Assembly (NCBI RefSeq): GCF_039822625.1
Contig: NZ_JBDLLG010000004.1
Span: forward strand, 124,001-188,000
From: Marinimicrobium locisalis
Lineage (GTDB): Bacteria > Pseudomonadota > Gammaproteobacteria > Pseudomonadales > Cellvibrionaceae
DNA: 64,000 bases
Direction: 5' to 3'
Positions 43,701 through 51,928 of this stretch are shown piece after piece; position 1 is the first letter of the stretch; every line of letters starts with the position of its first letter. The notes below the pieces were generated by a model. That model saw nothing but the letters and a program-made list of their open reading frames with translations, was not told where the DNA came from and ran no database searches. The position numbers and the translations under genes are program-made.

Positions 43701-43979
43701 GTCAGCTACCCGTTGGTATTTGAAACCGAGGTGTCCTATCGAGCCCCCCACCAGGAAGCGATCCGGTTGCACAAGCAAGACCGCCGAGAGCGCCGCTCGG
43801 AATTCGGCCGGTTCGAGTCGCACTGGGATGCGGACGAGCAAAGAGCGACCCGGCAATTTCGTTTCGAAGTAGGCGCCGGACGGTTTGAGGCCGCCCAGTA
43901 CGCCGACTATCAGCGCTTCACCGCCCAAGCCCTGGACGCCCTGCGCCACCCGGTCAACCTGAAGGGGCAACAGCCCTGA
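40746..43979 (+). CDS. Large DUF3857/transglutaminase-like protein with TPRs
   Basis: 1077-residue exported protein. A signal peptide (about 1-29) is followed by a TPR region (about 205-460, AWFYNAAGLYFHSAENYLSAA onward). A DUF3857 domain (about 490-690) and a transglutaminase-like core come next. The core has the Cys in RFGDCKDHSVLL (about 771), His in QFDHMVVYLPEW (about 809) and Asp in SFIDATNKDID (about 823), so the triad looks intact. A beta-rich C-terminal domain follows. Activity of this family is not established. The stop codon lies inside the first unit of a 20-bp tandem repeat. Confidence 0.82.
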   Translation: MLDTPRILRPLPALVLLVTCLAVPPLSEAAKNRPEKAAPTTEAEPQGMGTYRSKHGYRLELEGTEWQHWDDVDEHVSHADVGAERRQGAFVTVNACFAQWQPGPEAVNFALLRSMGHQYPTPGTRAEGKLTIEGETARVWEFLRPREDQPPFRFRYHVIERGSCALLLTVWTTLDDDALDTMSTELVERLHFEPLKDTASNGAAEAAQAWFYNAAGLYFHSAENYLSAAEGFRLAATLDPGDTAYINNAASTYNRLNQYGAGLQLLKRPAIAEQEDSVVKGWLGWFEYHLGNYGEAAEHYRQGFELGELSEDDLYAYTQSLIQQGRLDRATTVVRRYAPKEPGVTAVQALTELAVAREAYEEALEILDKADARGVRSTALDTTRMDVLGAMREYERVVAYSDELIAQGRGSALVYNYRGDAQYQLERYNEAKASFEQALVLQPGDTNTAEYLRYTNAQLGKGDSASINRPIKPVAWPELKAPINVAGIEKYDSHYPLTVTAYRYDPDKPLKTTHVRHIAVHDQAGVQRHSTLYARFNPLSEKLYINRLDVFDTEDRKVSELDRSSLYIGDASDYDQATFGKVVRAPVAGLAPNYRIEFVYTLEERSVAEEFPFERLYLSGERPIGLAALYIEGDLKDLLYNQTNAPKPQKRNNSLLWAVENPTPSLWEPMQVDDEEYMASVVLVSENQWRSAGEDYRQRVDDLILAESPELAPLVEQLTGDLNPKDSRARIAALARYVQETLTYKALEFGVRGYTPNPPTKILQDRFGDCKDHSVLLWRLLREAGIPAELALANLSGPVDPDMPSIDQFDHMVVYLPEWRGGSFIDATNKDIDLLAVSPDGLGGSWTLTLGKKPDLVAVPALNRSQVRIQRDLEVQPNGDLDVTERVHMGAYFASTLRSHLKNIEPRERLNWVQRFLGDGGEPVAVESLSVDHLFATDKDLVLNLRYRVSPMGFWNEQNLVLDPAYWEHYYLSNHWVHNRQTDFEVSYPLVFETEVSYRAPHQEAIRLHKQDRRERRSEFGRFESHWDADEQRATRQFRFEVGAGRFEAAQYADYQRFTAQALDALRHPVNLKGQQP

Positions 43980-44107
43980 GCGAGGTAAAAGAGCCCTGAG
44001 CGAGGTAAGACAGCCCTGAGCGAGGCAAAAGAGCCCTGAGCGAGGTAGAACAGCCCTGAGCGGGGGAAGACAGCCCTGAGCGGGGGAAGACAGCCCTGAG
44101 TGTGAAG
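43972..44107 (+). repeat. 20-bp tandem repeat, about 6.8 copies
   Basis: Units starting AGCCCTGAGCGAGGTAAAAG occur at 43972, 43992, 44012, 44032, 44052, 44072 and a partial one at 44092. They alternate between AAAAG and AGAC-type ends. The array begins within the last codons of the upstream gene and stops 25 bp before the btuF stop. The period is not a multiple of three and spacing is uniform with no spacers, so it is a minisatellite, not CRISPR. Confidence 0.9.
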
Positions 44108-44118
44108 GAAACAACCCT

Positions 44119-44151
44119 TGAGCGCCGCCTCTCAATCCCGCGCGGCGCTCA
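44119..44151 (-). terminator. Possible terminator of the cobalamin operon
   Basis: TGAGCGCCGC and GCGGCGCTCA form a perfect 10-bp stem with a 13-nt loop that overlaps the last codons of btuF. The following T tract on the minus strand is weak. Confidence 0.4.
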
Positions 44152-45031
44152 GGTGTCCACACAACAACTCGGCGCCATCCAATATCCTGAAGGTGTGCCG
44201 CTGAATAAGATCCGGCGGCACAAAGAAAAGGTGATCCTCTTCCACGGCGCTCAGGCCCGGCCACTCTTTCCAGTCATCCAGCCAATCGGGGCGCTCGTTC
44301 CCCATGCCGCTGGCCACAATCGCCTGCGGATCCCGTTCGAGCACGGACTCCATATTAATTTTGGGGGCAATGGGCTCGGCATCGGCGTAGGCGTTGCGAC
44401 CCCCACACAGGCGAATAACATCGCTCACCAGGTGCTCGCCGTTCAGGGTTTGCAGCGGCTGGTTCCATACCTGATACAACACCGTCACCGGCGTTCGGTC
44501 ACTGTACTGACCGCGTAACGCTTCCAACCGCCCGGTGAACGCCCGCGCCGCCTCTTTGGCTTCGCCCTCGGTGCCCGCCAGCACACCGATGGCCTCCACC
44601 GAGCGGGCCACATCTTCCAACGTTCGCGGCTCGTCGACGTAAACAGTCAATCCCAACCGCTCCAACTGACGAATCAGTGTGTCGCCATTGCCGGAGCGCC
44701 ATGCCAGTACCAGATCCGGTTTCAGCGCGACAATCGCCTCAACGCTCACCGCTTTGTAGCCCCCCAACTGAGGGAGCTTCTTGGCGGCCGGCGGGTAGTC
44801 ACTGTAGTTCACAGCCGCCACCAGTTTGTCGCCCGCGCCGGCGCTATAGGCGTTCTCCACAATGTGCGGCGCCAGGGCCACGATTCGCTCGGCGGGCTTC
44901 TCCAGTGCGACGGTCTCGCCTCGAAAATCCGTCACCTGAACCTCGGCCCGGGCCGCCTGAACAAAGATGGCAACACACCAAACAGCCAGCACTCCGCCAA
45001 GCACCCGTTTTTGCACTCTATTTCCGGTCAT
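44132..45031 (-). CDS. btuF: Cobalamin-binding periplasmic protein
   Basis: 299-residue class III periplasmic binding protein with a signal peptide (about 1-29). Family segments PAERIVALAPHIVENAYSAG, AIVALKPDLVLAWRSGN and QPLQTLNGEHLVSDVIRLCG match BtuF. It delivers corrinoids to the BtuCD importer encoded in the same operon. Last gene of the cluster, 28 bp after the CobD-like decarboxylase gene. Confidence 0.87.
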   Translation of the reverse strand: MTGNRVQKRVLGGVLAVWCVAIFVQAARAEVQVTDFRGETVALEKPAERIVALAPHIVENAYSAGAGDKLVAAVNYSDYPPAAKKLPQLGGYKAVSVEAIVALKPDLVLAWRSGNGDTLIRQLERLGLTVYVDEPRTLEDVARSVEAIGVLAGTEGEAKEAARAFTGRLEALRGQYSDRTPVTVLYQVWNQPLQTLNGEHLVSDVIRLCGGRNAYADAEPIAPKINMESVLERDPQAIVASGMGNERPDWLDDWKEWPGLSAVEEDHLFFVPPDLIQRHTFRILDGAELLCGHLSAARD

Positions 45032-45059
45032 TGTTCGCTCTCATTCGTTGCCTTCATTA

Positions 45060-46121
45060 CTATTGTTTAGCGACCGCCAATGCCTCGGCAAGACGAGCAC
45101 CACCGTCGGGGGGCAAACCGCAGCGCAGCCAGGCAGCCCCTTGTTCGGCGTCCGCCCCCAAACGCAGCCACAGCCGCTGGTTTGCCAAGTGTTCATGCAA
45201 GCCATGCAGAACGGAGCCAGGCCCTCGCAGAGTCACAAACAAACCGCCGTTTGCCACGGTCACCTCGGGCAAACGCCGGGCAAGATAATCCCGCCAAAGC
45301 GCCTCCAGCTCGCGCGACGCTCGGCCCAGCCGCTCTCGTTGCCCCTGTTGCCAAGGGGTATCCGACAGGGCGCCGGCGCCCACCCACTGCGCAAGATGGG
45401 ACACCCCCCAGGGCATAAGCTCCGACTCAAGGGACCGCCTCACCGGATGGTGCGCTGGGCCGAGTAAAAACCCCAGCCGCAGCCCCGCAAGACCAAAAAA
45501 TTTACCCACCGAGCGCAACACCCAAAGCGAGGAATGCTTATCGAGCAAAGGAACCACGCTGCACTCGGGGGTTAGATCGGCAAACGCCTCGTCCACCAAC
45601 ACCACGCTCTGGCTCGGCAGCTGGGTCAGCCAGCGCCGCAGAGCCTCCAACGGCAAATACTCGGCCGTGGGGTTGTTCGGGTTGATCAACACCAAATGAT
45701 CCACCGAACCGGCCTCCACCAAGGCGTCGAGCCCGGCCCAATGGTGATAGGTCACCACCGTGTGGCCGGCGGCGCGCCAGGCCCGGGCGTGCTCCGCATA
45801 CCCTGGCGCCGGCACGGCCACCCGTCCGGGAGGCACATAGCAAGGCAAGCGGGCGATACCGAACTGGCTACCGGGTAGCGCCAACACCCTTTCGGCGCCA
45901 ACGCCGTAATAATTGGCCGCCGCTTCCGATAGCGCTCCTCCCCGCTCGGGAAGCCGCTGCCAAATCGCCATCGGCACTTCGGGTACCGGCCAGGGCCAGG
46001 GGCTGATACCGGTGGATAAATCCTCCCAGTCGCCCTCACCGACCAGGGCGCGAGCCCGTTTCAGGTCACCGCCGTGGGGCTCGTCCGTGGCGGGTGTGTG
46101 GTTCAGGTGGTTTAACATCAT
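45060..46121 (-). CDS. cobD: L-threonine-O-3-phosphate decarboxylase
   Basis: 353-residue PLP enzyme that makes (R)-1-amino-2-propanol phosphate, the linker of the nucleotide loop. HGGDL at the N-terminus, LINPNNPTAEYLP (about 165) and the PLP lysine in SVGKFFGLAGLRLGFLLG (about 235) match Salmonella CobD / Pseudomonas CobC. The ATGATG start overlaps the stop of cbiB (4 bp); the long upstream frame to 46385 is antisense-like coding within cbiB and is rejected. Confidence 0.9.
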   Translation of the reverse strand: MMLNHLNHTPATDEPHGGDLKRARALVGEGDWEDLSTGISPWPWPVPEVPMAIWQRLPERGGALSEAAANYYGVGAERVLALPGSQFGIARLPCYVPPGRVAVPAPGYAEHARAWRAAGHTVVTYHHWAGLDALVEAGSVDHLVLINPNNPTAEYLPLEALRRWLTQLPSQSVVLVDEAFADLTPECSVVPLLDKHSSLWVLRSVGKFFGLAGLRLGFLLGPAHHPVRRSLESELMPWGVSHLAQWVGAGALSDTPWQQGQRERLGRASRELEALWRDYLARRLPEVTVANGGLFVTLRGPGSVLHGLHEHLANQRLWLRLGADAEQGAAWLRCGLPPDGGARLAEALAVAKQ

Positions 46122-47089
46122 CCGGGCGTCCAAGGCCAGAACGCCACGCCCAGCAGCGCCGCGGACAGTAATATCAGCAGCAACGCCACGGCGCGGTAAA
46201 TCAATGCCAAGGCTCGACGAAGGTCCCGCGCCTCGGGTTCGCGGGTGCCTCCAAACCAGGGTTTGTCTTTTATTTGCCCGTGGTACCAGGAGGGCCCGCC
46301 CAGGGCCACTCCCAGCGCACCCGCTCCGGCGCACATCACCGGCCCGGCGTTGGGGCTCTCGCACCGGCGAGCCTGAACAAACCAAGCCCGCGCCGCCAAG
46401 CGGGCCGCCCGCAGCCCCGGCGCCGTTGCCACGAAAGCCGCCGCCGTCAGGCGGGCCGGAAGCCAGTTAAGGCCATCGTCCACGCGCGCGGCGGCCCAAC
46501 CGAAGCGCGCGAAACGTTCATTGCGGTAGCCCCACATGGCGTCCAGAGTATTGCTGAGGCGATAGAGCACAACCCCCGGCAAACCCAGCGCCGCAAACCA
46601 GAACAGCGGCGCTACAATGGCATCGCAGGTATTCTCCAGCGCCGACTCCACAGCGGCGCGGCGCAAGTCCGACCAGCTGGCTTCGGTGCAATCCCGGCTG
46701 ACCACTTGCCCGACCGCCGCGCGGGCGGCCTCAAGCTCTCCCTGAGCAAAGGCCAGACGTATCACCCGCATGTGGTCGACCAAGCTGCGCCAGCCCAACG
46801 CCCAATAAAGCCCGAAGGCGGATAGCCCGGTGTAGAGCCATACCCCGGGGGCGCCCAGGGGGATCAGTCGCATCCTCACCCAGAATGCCAGAGCCACCAG
46901 TGGCAACACGGCGATGACCCACGCCAACGCCCCGAAAACACGCCCGGCTTTTCCGGCTCGATTCAATACCGTTTCCAACCCGCTCGCACAGCGGCCAAAG
47001 CCCACCAGCGGATGCCAGCGCCGGGGCTCACCCAGGCGGTAATCCAACAGGCAGCCCAGCCATAGGGCCAGCAACGTCATCAAGCTCAT
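46118..47089 (-). CDS. cbiB: Adenosylcobinamide-phosphate synthase
   Basis: 323-residue inner-membrane enzyme joining aminopropanol (phosphate) to adenosylcobyric acid. N-terminal WLGCLLDYRLGEPRRWHPLVGFGR, the central VVSRDCTEASWSDLRRAAVESALENTCDAIVAPLFW and YRLSNTLDAMWGYRNERF are family hallmarks; 4-5 membrane helices. ATG at 47089 overlaps the cobS stop by 4 bp. Confidence 0.93.
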   Translation of the reverse strand: MSLMTLLALWLGCLLDYRLGEPRRWHPLVGFGRCASGLETVLNRAGKAGRVFGALAWVIAVLPLVALAFWVRMRLIPLGAPGVWLYTGLSAFGLYWALGWRSLVDHMRVIRLAFAQGELEAARAAVGQVVSRDCTEASWSDLRRAAVESALENTCDAIVAPLFWFAALGLPGVVLYRLSNTLDAMWGYRNERFARFGWAAARVDDGLNWLPARLTAAAFVATAPGLRAARLAARAWFVQARRCESPNAGPVMCAGAGALGVALGGPSWYHGQIKDKPWFGGTREPEARDLRRALALIYRAVALLLILLSAALLGVAFWPWTPG

Positions 47090-47895
47090 GGGTGTCCCGT
47101 TAGCAAAGCGATGGCCCAAAACCAGAGCAGCAGAGTTTCCGCCAGCTCTACCTGACCACCGAGAGTATCCCCGGTGTAGCCACCGATCTGCCCCACCCAC
47201 AGGCGCCGCCAAAACCATACCAGCAGCACCAACCATCCCAGGCTGATGGCCGTGGGCCAGGCCGGCCCTATCCAAAGCGCCGCCGCGATGGAGAGCAGCA
47301 GCGCCACCCAAACCGATAGCGGTGTGGTCTCAAGGTTCAAGCCGGCCGCCAGGCCTTCGGAGCGGGCATAGCGCGTCGCGATCAGTATCGGCAGCAGCGC
47401 CGCCCTCGGCAGCGCCAGAAGCACACACCAGTAAAGCGGGGAGGCGACCAGGGCCGAGCCCATCAGCACCTCCAGCGCCAACCACTTGGCCAGCAGCACC
47501 AGTACCAACATCACCACGGCCATGGCGCCGGTGGCGGGGTCGCGCATGACCGACAATATACGGTCCTTCCGCTCCAGCGAATCGGCGCAGCGGTGCCCGG
47601 CAAAGTAGCCATCCACCGCATCCGCCAGCCCGTCCAGATGCAGGGCGCCGGTCATCGCCACCCACAGCAGAAGAACCACAAACGCGGTCAGTCCCGAGGG
47701 CAAGTCGCCGCACAACCAGTAAACGCCCCACAGCACCAACCCCAGAAGAGCGCCCACCAGGGGATAATAAGCCGGAGACAGGCGCTGACCCGCCTCACTC
47801 CACCGAAACGGTGGCTGCCAGGGCCAGCGGGTAAGCAGCGCCAGGGCGGTCAGCAACGCCCGGCCGTGTTCAACCGGCTTCACCGCTGACCTCAC
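47086..47895 (-). CDS. cobS: Adenosylcobinamide-GDP ribazoletransferase
   Basis: 269-residue polytopic membrane enzyme that attaches alpha-ribazole to finish cobalamin. Contains FPLVGALLG-type segment (YYPLVGALLGLVLW), the metal-binding LHLDGLADAVDGYFAG (about 83-98) and SVMRDPATGAMAVV. GTG start at 47895, overlapping the phosphatase gene by 26 bp; an internal start cannot be excluded. Confidence 0.92.
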   Translation of the reverse strand: MRSAVKPVEHGRALLTALALLTRWPWQPPFRWSEAGQRLSPAYYPLVGALLGLVLWGVYWLCGDLPSGLTAFVVLLLWVAMTGALHLDGLADAVDGYFAGHRCADSLERKDRILSVMRDPATGAMAVVMLVLVLLAKWLALEVLMGSALVASPLYWCVLLALPRAALLPILIATRYARSEGLAAGLNLETTPLSVWVALLLSIAAALWIGPAWPTAISLGWLVLLVWFWRRLWVGQIGGYTGDTLGGQVELAETLLLWFWAIALLTGHP

Positions 47896-48460
47896 TCAAC
47901 TGGCCTTCGTCCCAAGACAGGGAGACAAAATGGGCATAAGGGACCGGTTGGTCCCTCAGGGTGTTGCGCGGCAGGCCCTTGGCGCGCGTGAGCAACAACC
48001 GGATGACGCCACCGTGGGTCACCACCAGCAAGCGCTGGCCGGCCTGGCGCTGCGCCAAGTGGTCCAGCGCCGTATTCACTCGCTGGTCGAAATCGGCCAG
48101 CGGTTCGCCCTGCGGGGGCGTGTGCTGTTCGGGGTCTTCTCCCCAGAGGGCGAGGGTCGGGTCGCTGTCCCAGATATCCTGATACAGGCGCCCTTCCCAG
48201 TCGCCGAAATGCATTTCCCGCAAATCGGGTTCCAGAATGAGCGGCAGCCCCAAACGCTCGGCGGCGGTTTCGGCGAAGGCCCGGCATCGCTGGAGCGGCG
48301 AAGTCACCACAGCCGCCCAGGGCACGGGCGTCTCGGCCGCCACCCGCGCGTCCATGTTGGCCCAGCCTTCGGGAGTGAGGGCCACATCGTGGGAGCCACG
48401 GAAAATTTCACCGCCCTCGCATTGCCCGTGGCGCAATAGATCCAGGTGAGTCTCAGGCAC
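47870..48460 (-). CDS. cobC: Alpha-ribazole phosphatase-like histidine phosphatase
   Basis: 196 residues with the histidine-phosphatase motif LLRHGQCEGG (about 8-17), SPLQRCRAFAE (about 54), the acid residue in REMHFGDWEGR (about 81) and VTHGGVIRLLL (about 147). In this operon it should act as CobC, removing the phosphate from alpha-ribazole phosphate. Overlaps cobT by 8 bp. Confidence 0.87.
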   Translation of the reverse strand: MPETHLDLLRHGQCEGGEIFRGSHDVALTPEGWANMDARVAAETPVPWAAVVTSPLQRCRAFAETAAERLGLPLILEPDLREMHFGDWEGRLYQDIWDSDPTLALWGEDPEQHTPPQGEPLADFDQRVNTALDHLAQRQAGQRLLVVTHGGVIRLLLTRAKGLPRNTLRDQPVPYAHFVSLSWDEGQLSEVSGEAG

Positions 48461-49493
48461 TGCTCACCCCCGCCTCCTCAAAGGTGGCCATGCGCGAGTG
48501 CAGGGCCAAGGCGTTGCGAACCAGGGGCACCACCAGCGCCGCCCCACTGCCCTCGCCCAGACGCAAATCCAGGGAGACCAGCGGCCGGGCGTTGAGGGCC
48601 GCGAGCATTCGACGGTGGCCGGGCTCGGCGGACTCGTGGGCGAACAGCAACCAGTCCCGCACGCCGGGGTTCAGGCGTACCGCCAATAGCGCCGCCACGG
48701 TGCTGATGTAGCCGTCCACCAGGGAGGGGACGCCCTGTTGGGCGGCGGCGATATAGGCGCCGGTGAGCCCGGCAATTTCAAAACCACCAAGGCACCGGAG
48801 CAGTTCCAGCGGGTCCGGCTGGGCGGCGGCATGAAGCTTCAGAGCTCGGGCAATCAGCTCGCTTTTTCTCGCGAGCGTGGACGAGTCCACCCCCGTGCCC
48901 GGGCCCACCACCGCCGCCGCGGGCACATCCAACAGCGCCGCTTGCAGCGCGGAGGCGGCGGTGGTGTTGCCGATGCCCATTTCCCCGCCGATAAACAAAT
49001 CCGTCCGGCTGACGGCTTCCCGACCGGCCGCCAGGGCCCCGTGTAATTGGGCTTCGGTCATGGCGGGCCCTTGGGTGAAATCCGCGGTGCCCGGGCCCTG
49101 AATACGGTCCCGCAGCTGGGCGTGGGCCGGTGCTTCGGCCACGCAACCGAGGTTGATCACTTGCAGCTCGGCGCCACAGGTTTGGGCCAGGACGCTCACG
49201 GCTGCCCCGCCCGCGCAAAAATTGGCGATCATCTGCGCCGTGACGGCCTGCGGATAGGCGGACACCCCTTGCGCGGCCACGCCGTGGTCAGCGGCGAACA
49301 CACAAACCTGCACGCGATCCACGGCGGGTTTATCGAGGTTCTGCCAGCCGGCAAACCGCTCCGCCAGCCATTCGAGGTGGCCGAGCGAACCCGGCGGCTT
49401 GGTTAAGTTTTTCTGACGCTCTCGGGCGCCCTGCCGGGCCGCCTCGCTGAGGGGGGCAACTGACTCATGTAGCCAACGGCTCTGTGTGCTCAC
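48453..49493 (-). CDS. cobT: Nicotinate-nucleotide-dimethylbenzimidazole phosphoribosyltransferase
   Basis: 346 residues; activates the lower-ligand base. N-terminal TKPPGSLGHLEWLAERFAG, VFAADHGVAAQGVSAYP (about 66) and GEMGIGNTTAASAL (about 170) and catalytic Glu in the C-terminal LRLGEGSGAALVVPL match CobT. Located 33 bp after cobU. Confidence 0.93.
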   Translation of the reverse strand: MSTQSRWLHESVAPLSEAARQGARERQKNLTKPPGSLGHLEWLAERFAGWQNLDKPAVDRVQVCVFAADHGVAAQGVSAYPQAVTAQMIANFCAGGAAVSVLAQTCGAELQVINLGCVAEAPAHAQLRDRIQGPGTADFTQGPAMTEAQLHGALAAGREAVSRTDLFIGGEMGIGNTTAASALQAALLDVPAAAVVGPGTGVDSSTLARKSELIARALKLHAAAQPDPLELLRCLGGFEIAGLTGAYIAAAQQGVPSLVDGYISTVAALLAVRLNPGVRDWLLFAHESAEPGHRRMLAALNARPLVSLDLRLGEGSGAALVVPLVRNALALHSRMATFEEAGVSSA

Positions 49494-49526
49494 ATCAGGC
49501 TTCCTTTCTCTATGGGTTCAAGGTCT

Positions 49527-50063
49527 TCATGTTTTCGGTTCGTCTTTCAAGGCCAGCGGCAAGCCCGCGACCACCAGCGTTACCGTCTCGCAAAAAGGCG
49601 TCAACGTTTGATGCAACCAGCCACTGGCATCAACAAACTGGCGGGACAATTCCCCCATCGGCACAATGCCCGAGCCGACTTCGTTGCCCACCAAAATCAG
49701 TGACAGCGGAGCGTCTTTCAGGCCTTCCAGCGCCTCGAGAAAACGGTCCCGTTCATAGGCCCAGCAGTTCATGTGCAGACAATTGCTAAGCCAGAGCGTG
49801 AGGCAATCCACCAGCACACAGACCTCGCGCTCTTTGTTGTCGAGCAGCACCCCGGCCAGATCCAGAGGTTCCTCTCGAAGCTGCCAGCGCGCATCTCGCC
49901 GGCTCTGGTGGGACTGAATGCGCCGCGCCATTTCATCGTCGTCGGCGTTGGCGGTGGCCACGTACAGCAGCTCTCCACCGGTACGCTCCGCCCACTCCAG
50001 CGCGCGCGACTCGGCCAGGCAACTTTTGCCGCTGCGGGCGCCGCCGAGAATCAGTTGTCGCAT
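49527..50063 (-). CDS. cobU: Adenosylcobinamide kinase / guanylyltransferase
   Basis: 178 residues with P-loop GGARSGKS (7-14), the GMP-binding His in IQSHQSRRDARW (about 52) and VLVDCLTLWLSNCL (about 82). Converts adenosylcobinamide to its GDP form, the step needed for cobinamide salvage. Preceded by GAGGAGG. Confidence 0.94.
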   Translation of the reverse strand: MRQLILGGARSGKSCLAESRALEWAERTGGELLYVATANADDDEMARRIQSHQSRRDARWQLREEPLDLAGVLLDNKEREVCVLVDCLTLWLSNCLHMNCWAYERDRFLEALEGLKDAPLSLILVGNEVGSGIVPMGELSRQFVDASGWLHQTLTPFCETVTLVVAGLPLALKDEPKT

Positions 50064-50103
50064 AAACTCCTCCTCGTAGGCTGTTGAAATACCAGCGGCG
50101 GGG

Positions 50104-50883
50104 CTAACGAGCCAGCACCACCGGCTTGCCCGACTGCGGGTGCGGAATCACATCCACCTCGGTATTAAACAGTTCACTCATCAGCGCCGAGGTCACCACC
50201 TCATCCGGCGCCCCGTAGGCCACCCGTCGACCGTCGTTGAGCGCCAACAGGTGGTCACTGTAAGCCGCCGCCAGGCTGATGTCATGGACCACCATCACAA
50301 CCCCGACCCCACTATCGGCAAACTGTCGGATTGCCTGCATCAACTGACGCTGGTGCCCCAAATCCAAAGAGGTGACCGGTTCGTCCAATAACAGCAACCG
50401 ATCCGCGCCGGTGTCCGGACGCCAAATTTGGGCCATGACCCGAGCCAGTTGCACCCGTTGTTTTTCACCTCCGGACAGTGATGGGTAGAGGCGGCCCTCC
50501 AGATGGTTCACATCCAGTGCCGTCATGGCGGCATGGCATACCTCCCGATCCACCGCCACCCCGGTGCTGTGGGGAGTGCGCCCCAAAGCCACCACTTCCC
50601 CCACGGTAAAGGGAAACGATAAGGGGTTGGCCTGGGTAAGCACTGCCATCGCCAGGGCCCGTTCGGCGGCTTGCCAGTCCGAGAGGGGCTGATCGTTGAA
50701 CCGCACCTGCCCCGCCGAGGCTTCCAGGTCCGCGCTGATGGCTCGCAACAGTGTGGTTTTGCCCGCACCGTTGGGACCGATAATCGACAGAATTTCTCCC
50801 GGCGCCACCGACAGGGACACCTCCCGTACCAGCTCGCGCCGGTCAATCTCAAGGGTAAGGTGGTCAATCCGCAACAGGGGCAT
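50104..50883 (-). CDS. btuD: Cobalamin ABC transporter ATPase
   Basis: 259 residues: Walker A GPNGAGKTT (about 36), signature LSGGEKQRVQLARV (about 138), Walker B LLLLDEPVTSLDL, His switch VMVVHDISLA. FecE/HmuV/BtuD class. Context within the B12 operon decides for BtuD. Starts directly (0-1 bp) after the btuC stop. Confidence 0.87.
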   Translation of the reverse strand: MPLLRIDHLTLEIDRRELVREVSLSVAPGEILSIIGPNGAGKTTLLRAISADLEASAGQVRFNDQPLSDWQAAERALAMAVLTQANPLSFPFTVGEVVALGRTPHSTGVAVDREVCHAAMTALDVNHLEGRLYPSLSGGEKQRVQLARVMAQIWRPDTGADRLLLLDEPVTSLDLGHQRQLMQAIRQFADSGVGVVMVVHDISLAAAYSDHLLALNDGRRVAYGAPDEVVTSALMSELFNTEVDVIPHPQSGKPVVLAR

Positions 50884-51927
50884 TTAAAAACCCTCCTGCC
50901 GGCGGCGGCGAAGCAACGAGATAAAAAACGGCGCGCCCAGCAGCGCGGTCACCAGCCCCACGGGCAGCTCCGCCGGAGCCATGGCGGTGCGGGCCACGGC
51001 GTCCGCCAACAACAAGAGCACCGCGCCGCCCAACGCCGACAGCGGCAACAACACCCGGTGGTCCGGCCCGACCCAGAGGCGCACCATGTGCGGCACCACC
51101 AGGCCCACAAAGGCGATACTGCCGGAGACGGCCACGGCGAGCCCGACGCCCGCCGCCACCAGAACGATCAGTCGCGTTTTAAGCCGTTCCACGTCAATGC
51201 CCAGGTGCCGCGCCTGAGACTCGCCCAGCAACAGGGTGTTCAGCGCCCGACCAAAGGCCGGCACCGCCGCCAAGATCAGCAGCAACACCACGCACGACAG
51301 TCCCGCGCGAGTAAAATTGGCGCCATCCAGCCCGCCCATGCGCCAGAGGCTCATGCGCCGCAGCATTTCATTATCCGCAAAGTAGTCGAGCAAGCCCGTG
51401 GCGCTGGCCGAAAGCGCCGAAACCGCGATGCCCATGAGCAACATGGTGGCCACGGAGGTGCCGTTGATGCCGGTAGCCACCCGGTACACCAGCCAGACCG
51501 TGACCAGGCCGCCGAGAAAGGCCCCGAAAGACACCAGGGTTACGCCCGCGATGCCGCCTAACAGACTGCCCAGGCTGGCGCCCACCACAATCATTACACT
51601 CGCCCCCACCGAAGCACCGGCGGTGACGCCAATGAGCGACGGGTCGGCGAGGGGGTTGCGAAACAGCCCCTGCAAAATGGCGCCGCAGATGGCGAGAATG
51701 GCACCCACGCTCGCCGCCAGCAGCGCGCGCGGCAAACGCAGGGACTGCACAATCAGCGCCAGGTGCTCGGGCGTATCACCCCCGAACAACGCTTGCACAA
51801 CCACCCACGGCGATAGCGAGACCGACCCCAGTAACAACGCCAGAATAAAACTGACCACCAGGCCCACAGATAGGCCAATGGTGCCCTGGCGGCGCCGGCG
51901 CGCCCGTTGCTGTGCCGGAATCACCAT
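50884..51927 (-). CDS. btuC: Cobalamin ABC transporter permease
   Basis: 347-residue FecCD-type permease with about ten membrane helices. Family motif GAILQGLFRNPLADPSLIGVTAGASVGA is at about 84-111, and the C-terminal GLVVPHMVRLWVGPDHRVLLP is present. Pairs with btuD next to it. Confidence 0.88.
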   Translation of the reverse strand: MVIPAQQRARRRRQGTIGLSVGLVVSFILALLLGSVSLSPWVVVQALFGGDTPEHLALIVQSLRLPRALLAASVGAILAICGAILQGLFRNPLADPSLIGVTAGASVGASVMIVVGASLGSLLGGIAGVTLVSFGAFLGGLVTVWLVYRVATGINGTSVATMLLMGIAVSALSASATGLLDYFADNEMLRRMSLWRMGGLDGANFTRAGLSCVVLLLILAAVPAFGRALNTLLLGESQARHLGIDVERLKTRLIVLVAAGVGLAVAVSGSIAFVGLVVPHMVRLWVGPDHRVLLPLSALGGAVLLLLADAVARTAMAPAELPVGLVTALLGAPFFISLLRRRRQEGF

Positions 51928-51928
51928 T

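Noticed and set aside
43972..44107. CRISPR array
   Set aside because: The 20-bp units are directly adjacent without spacers and no cas genes occur; it is a minisatellite.
43572..44264. Minus-strand frame with a repetitive LRA/LPRSGL peptide across the tandem repeat
   Set aside because: The repetition comes from the 20-bp DNA array read antisense; no start signal or domain.
46122..46385. N-terminal extension of the threonine-phosphate decarboxylase to 46385
   Set aside because: It lies within cbiB in another frame; similarity to the family starts at the ATG near 46121.
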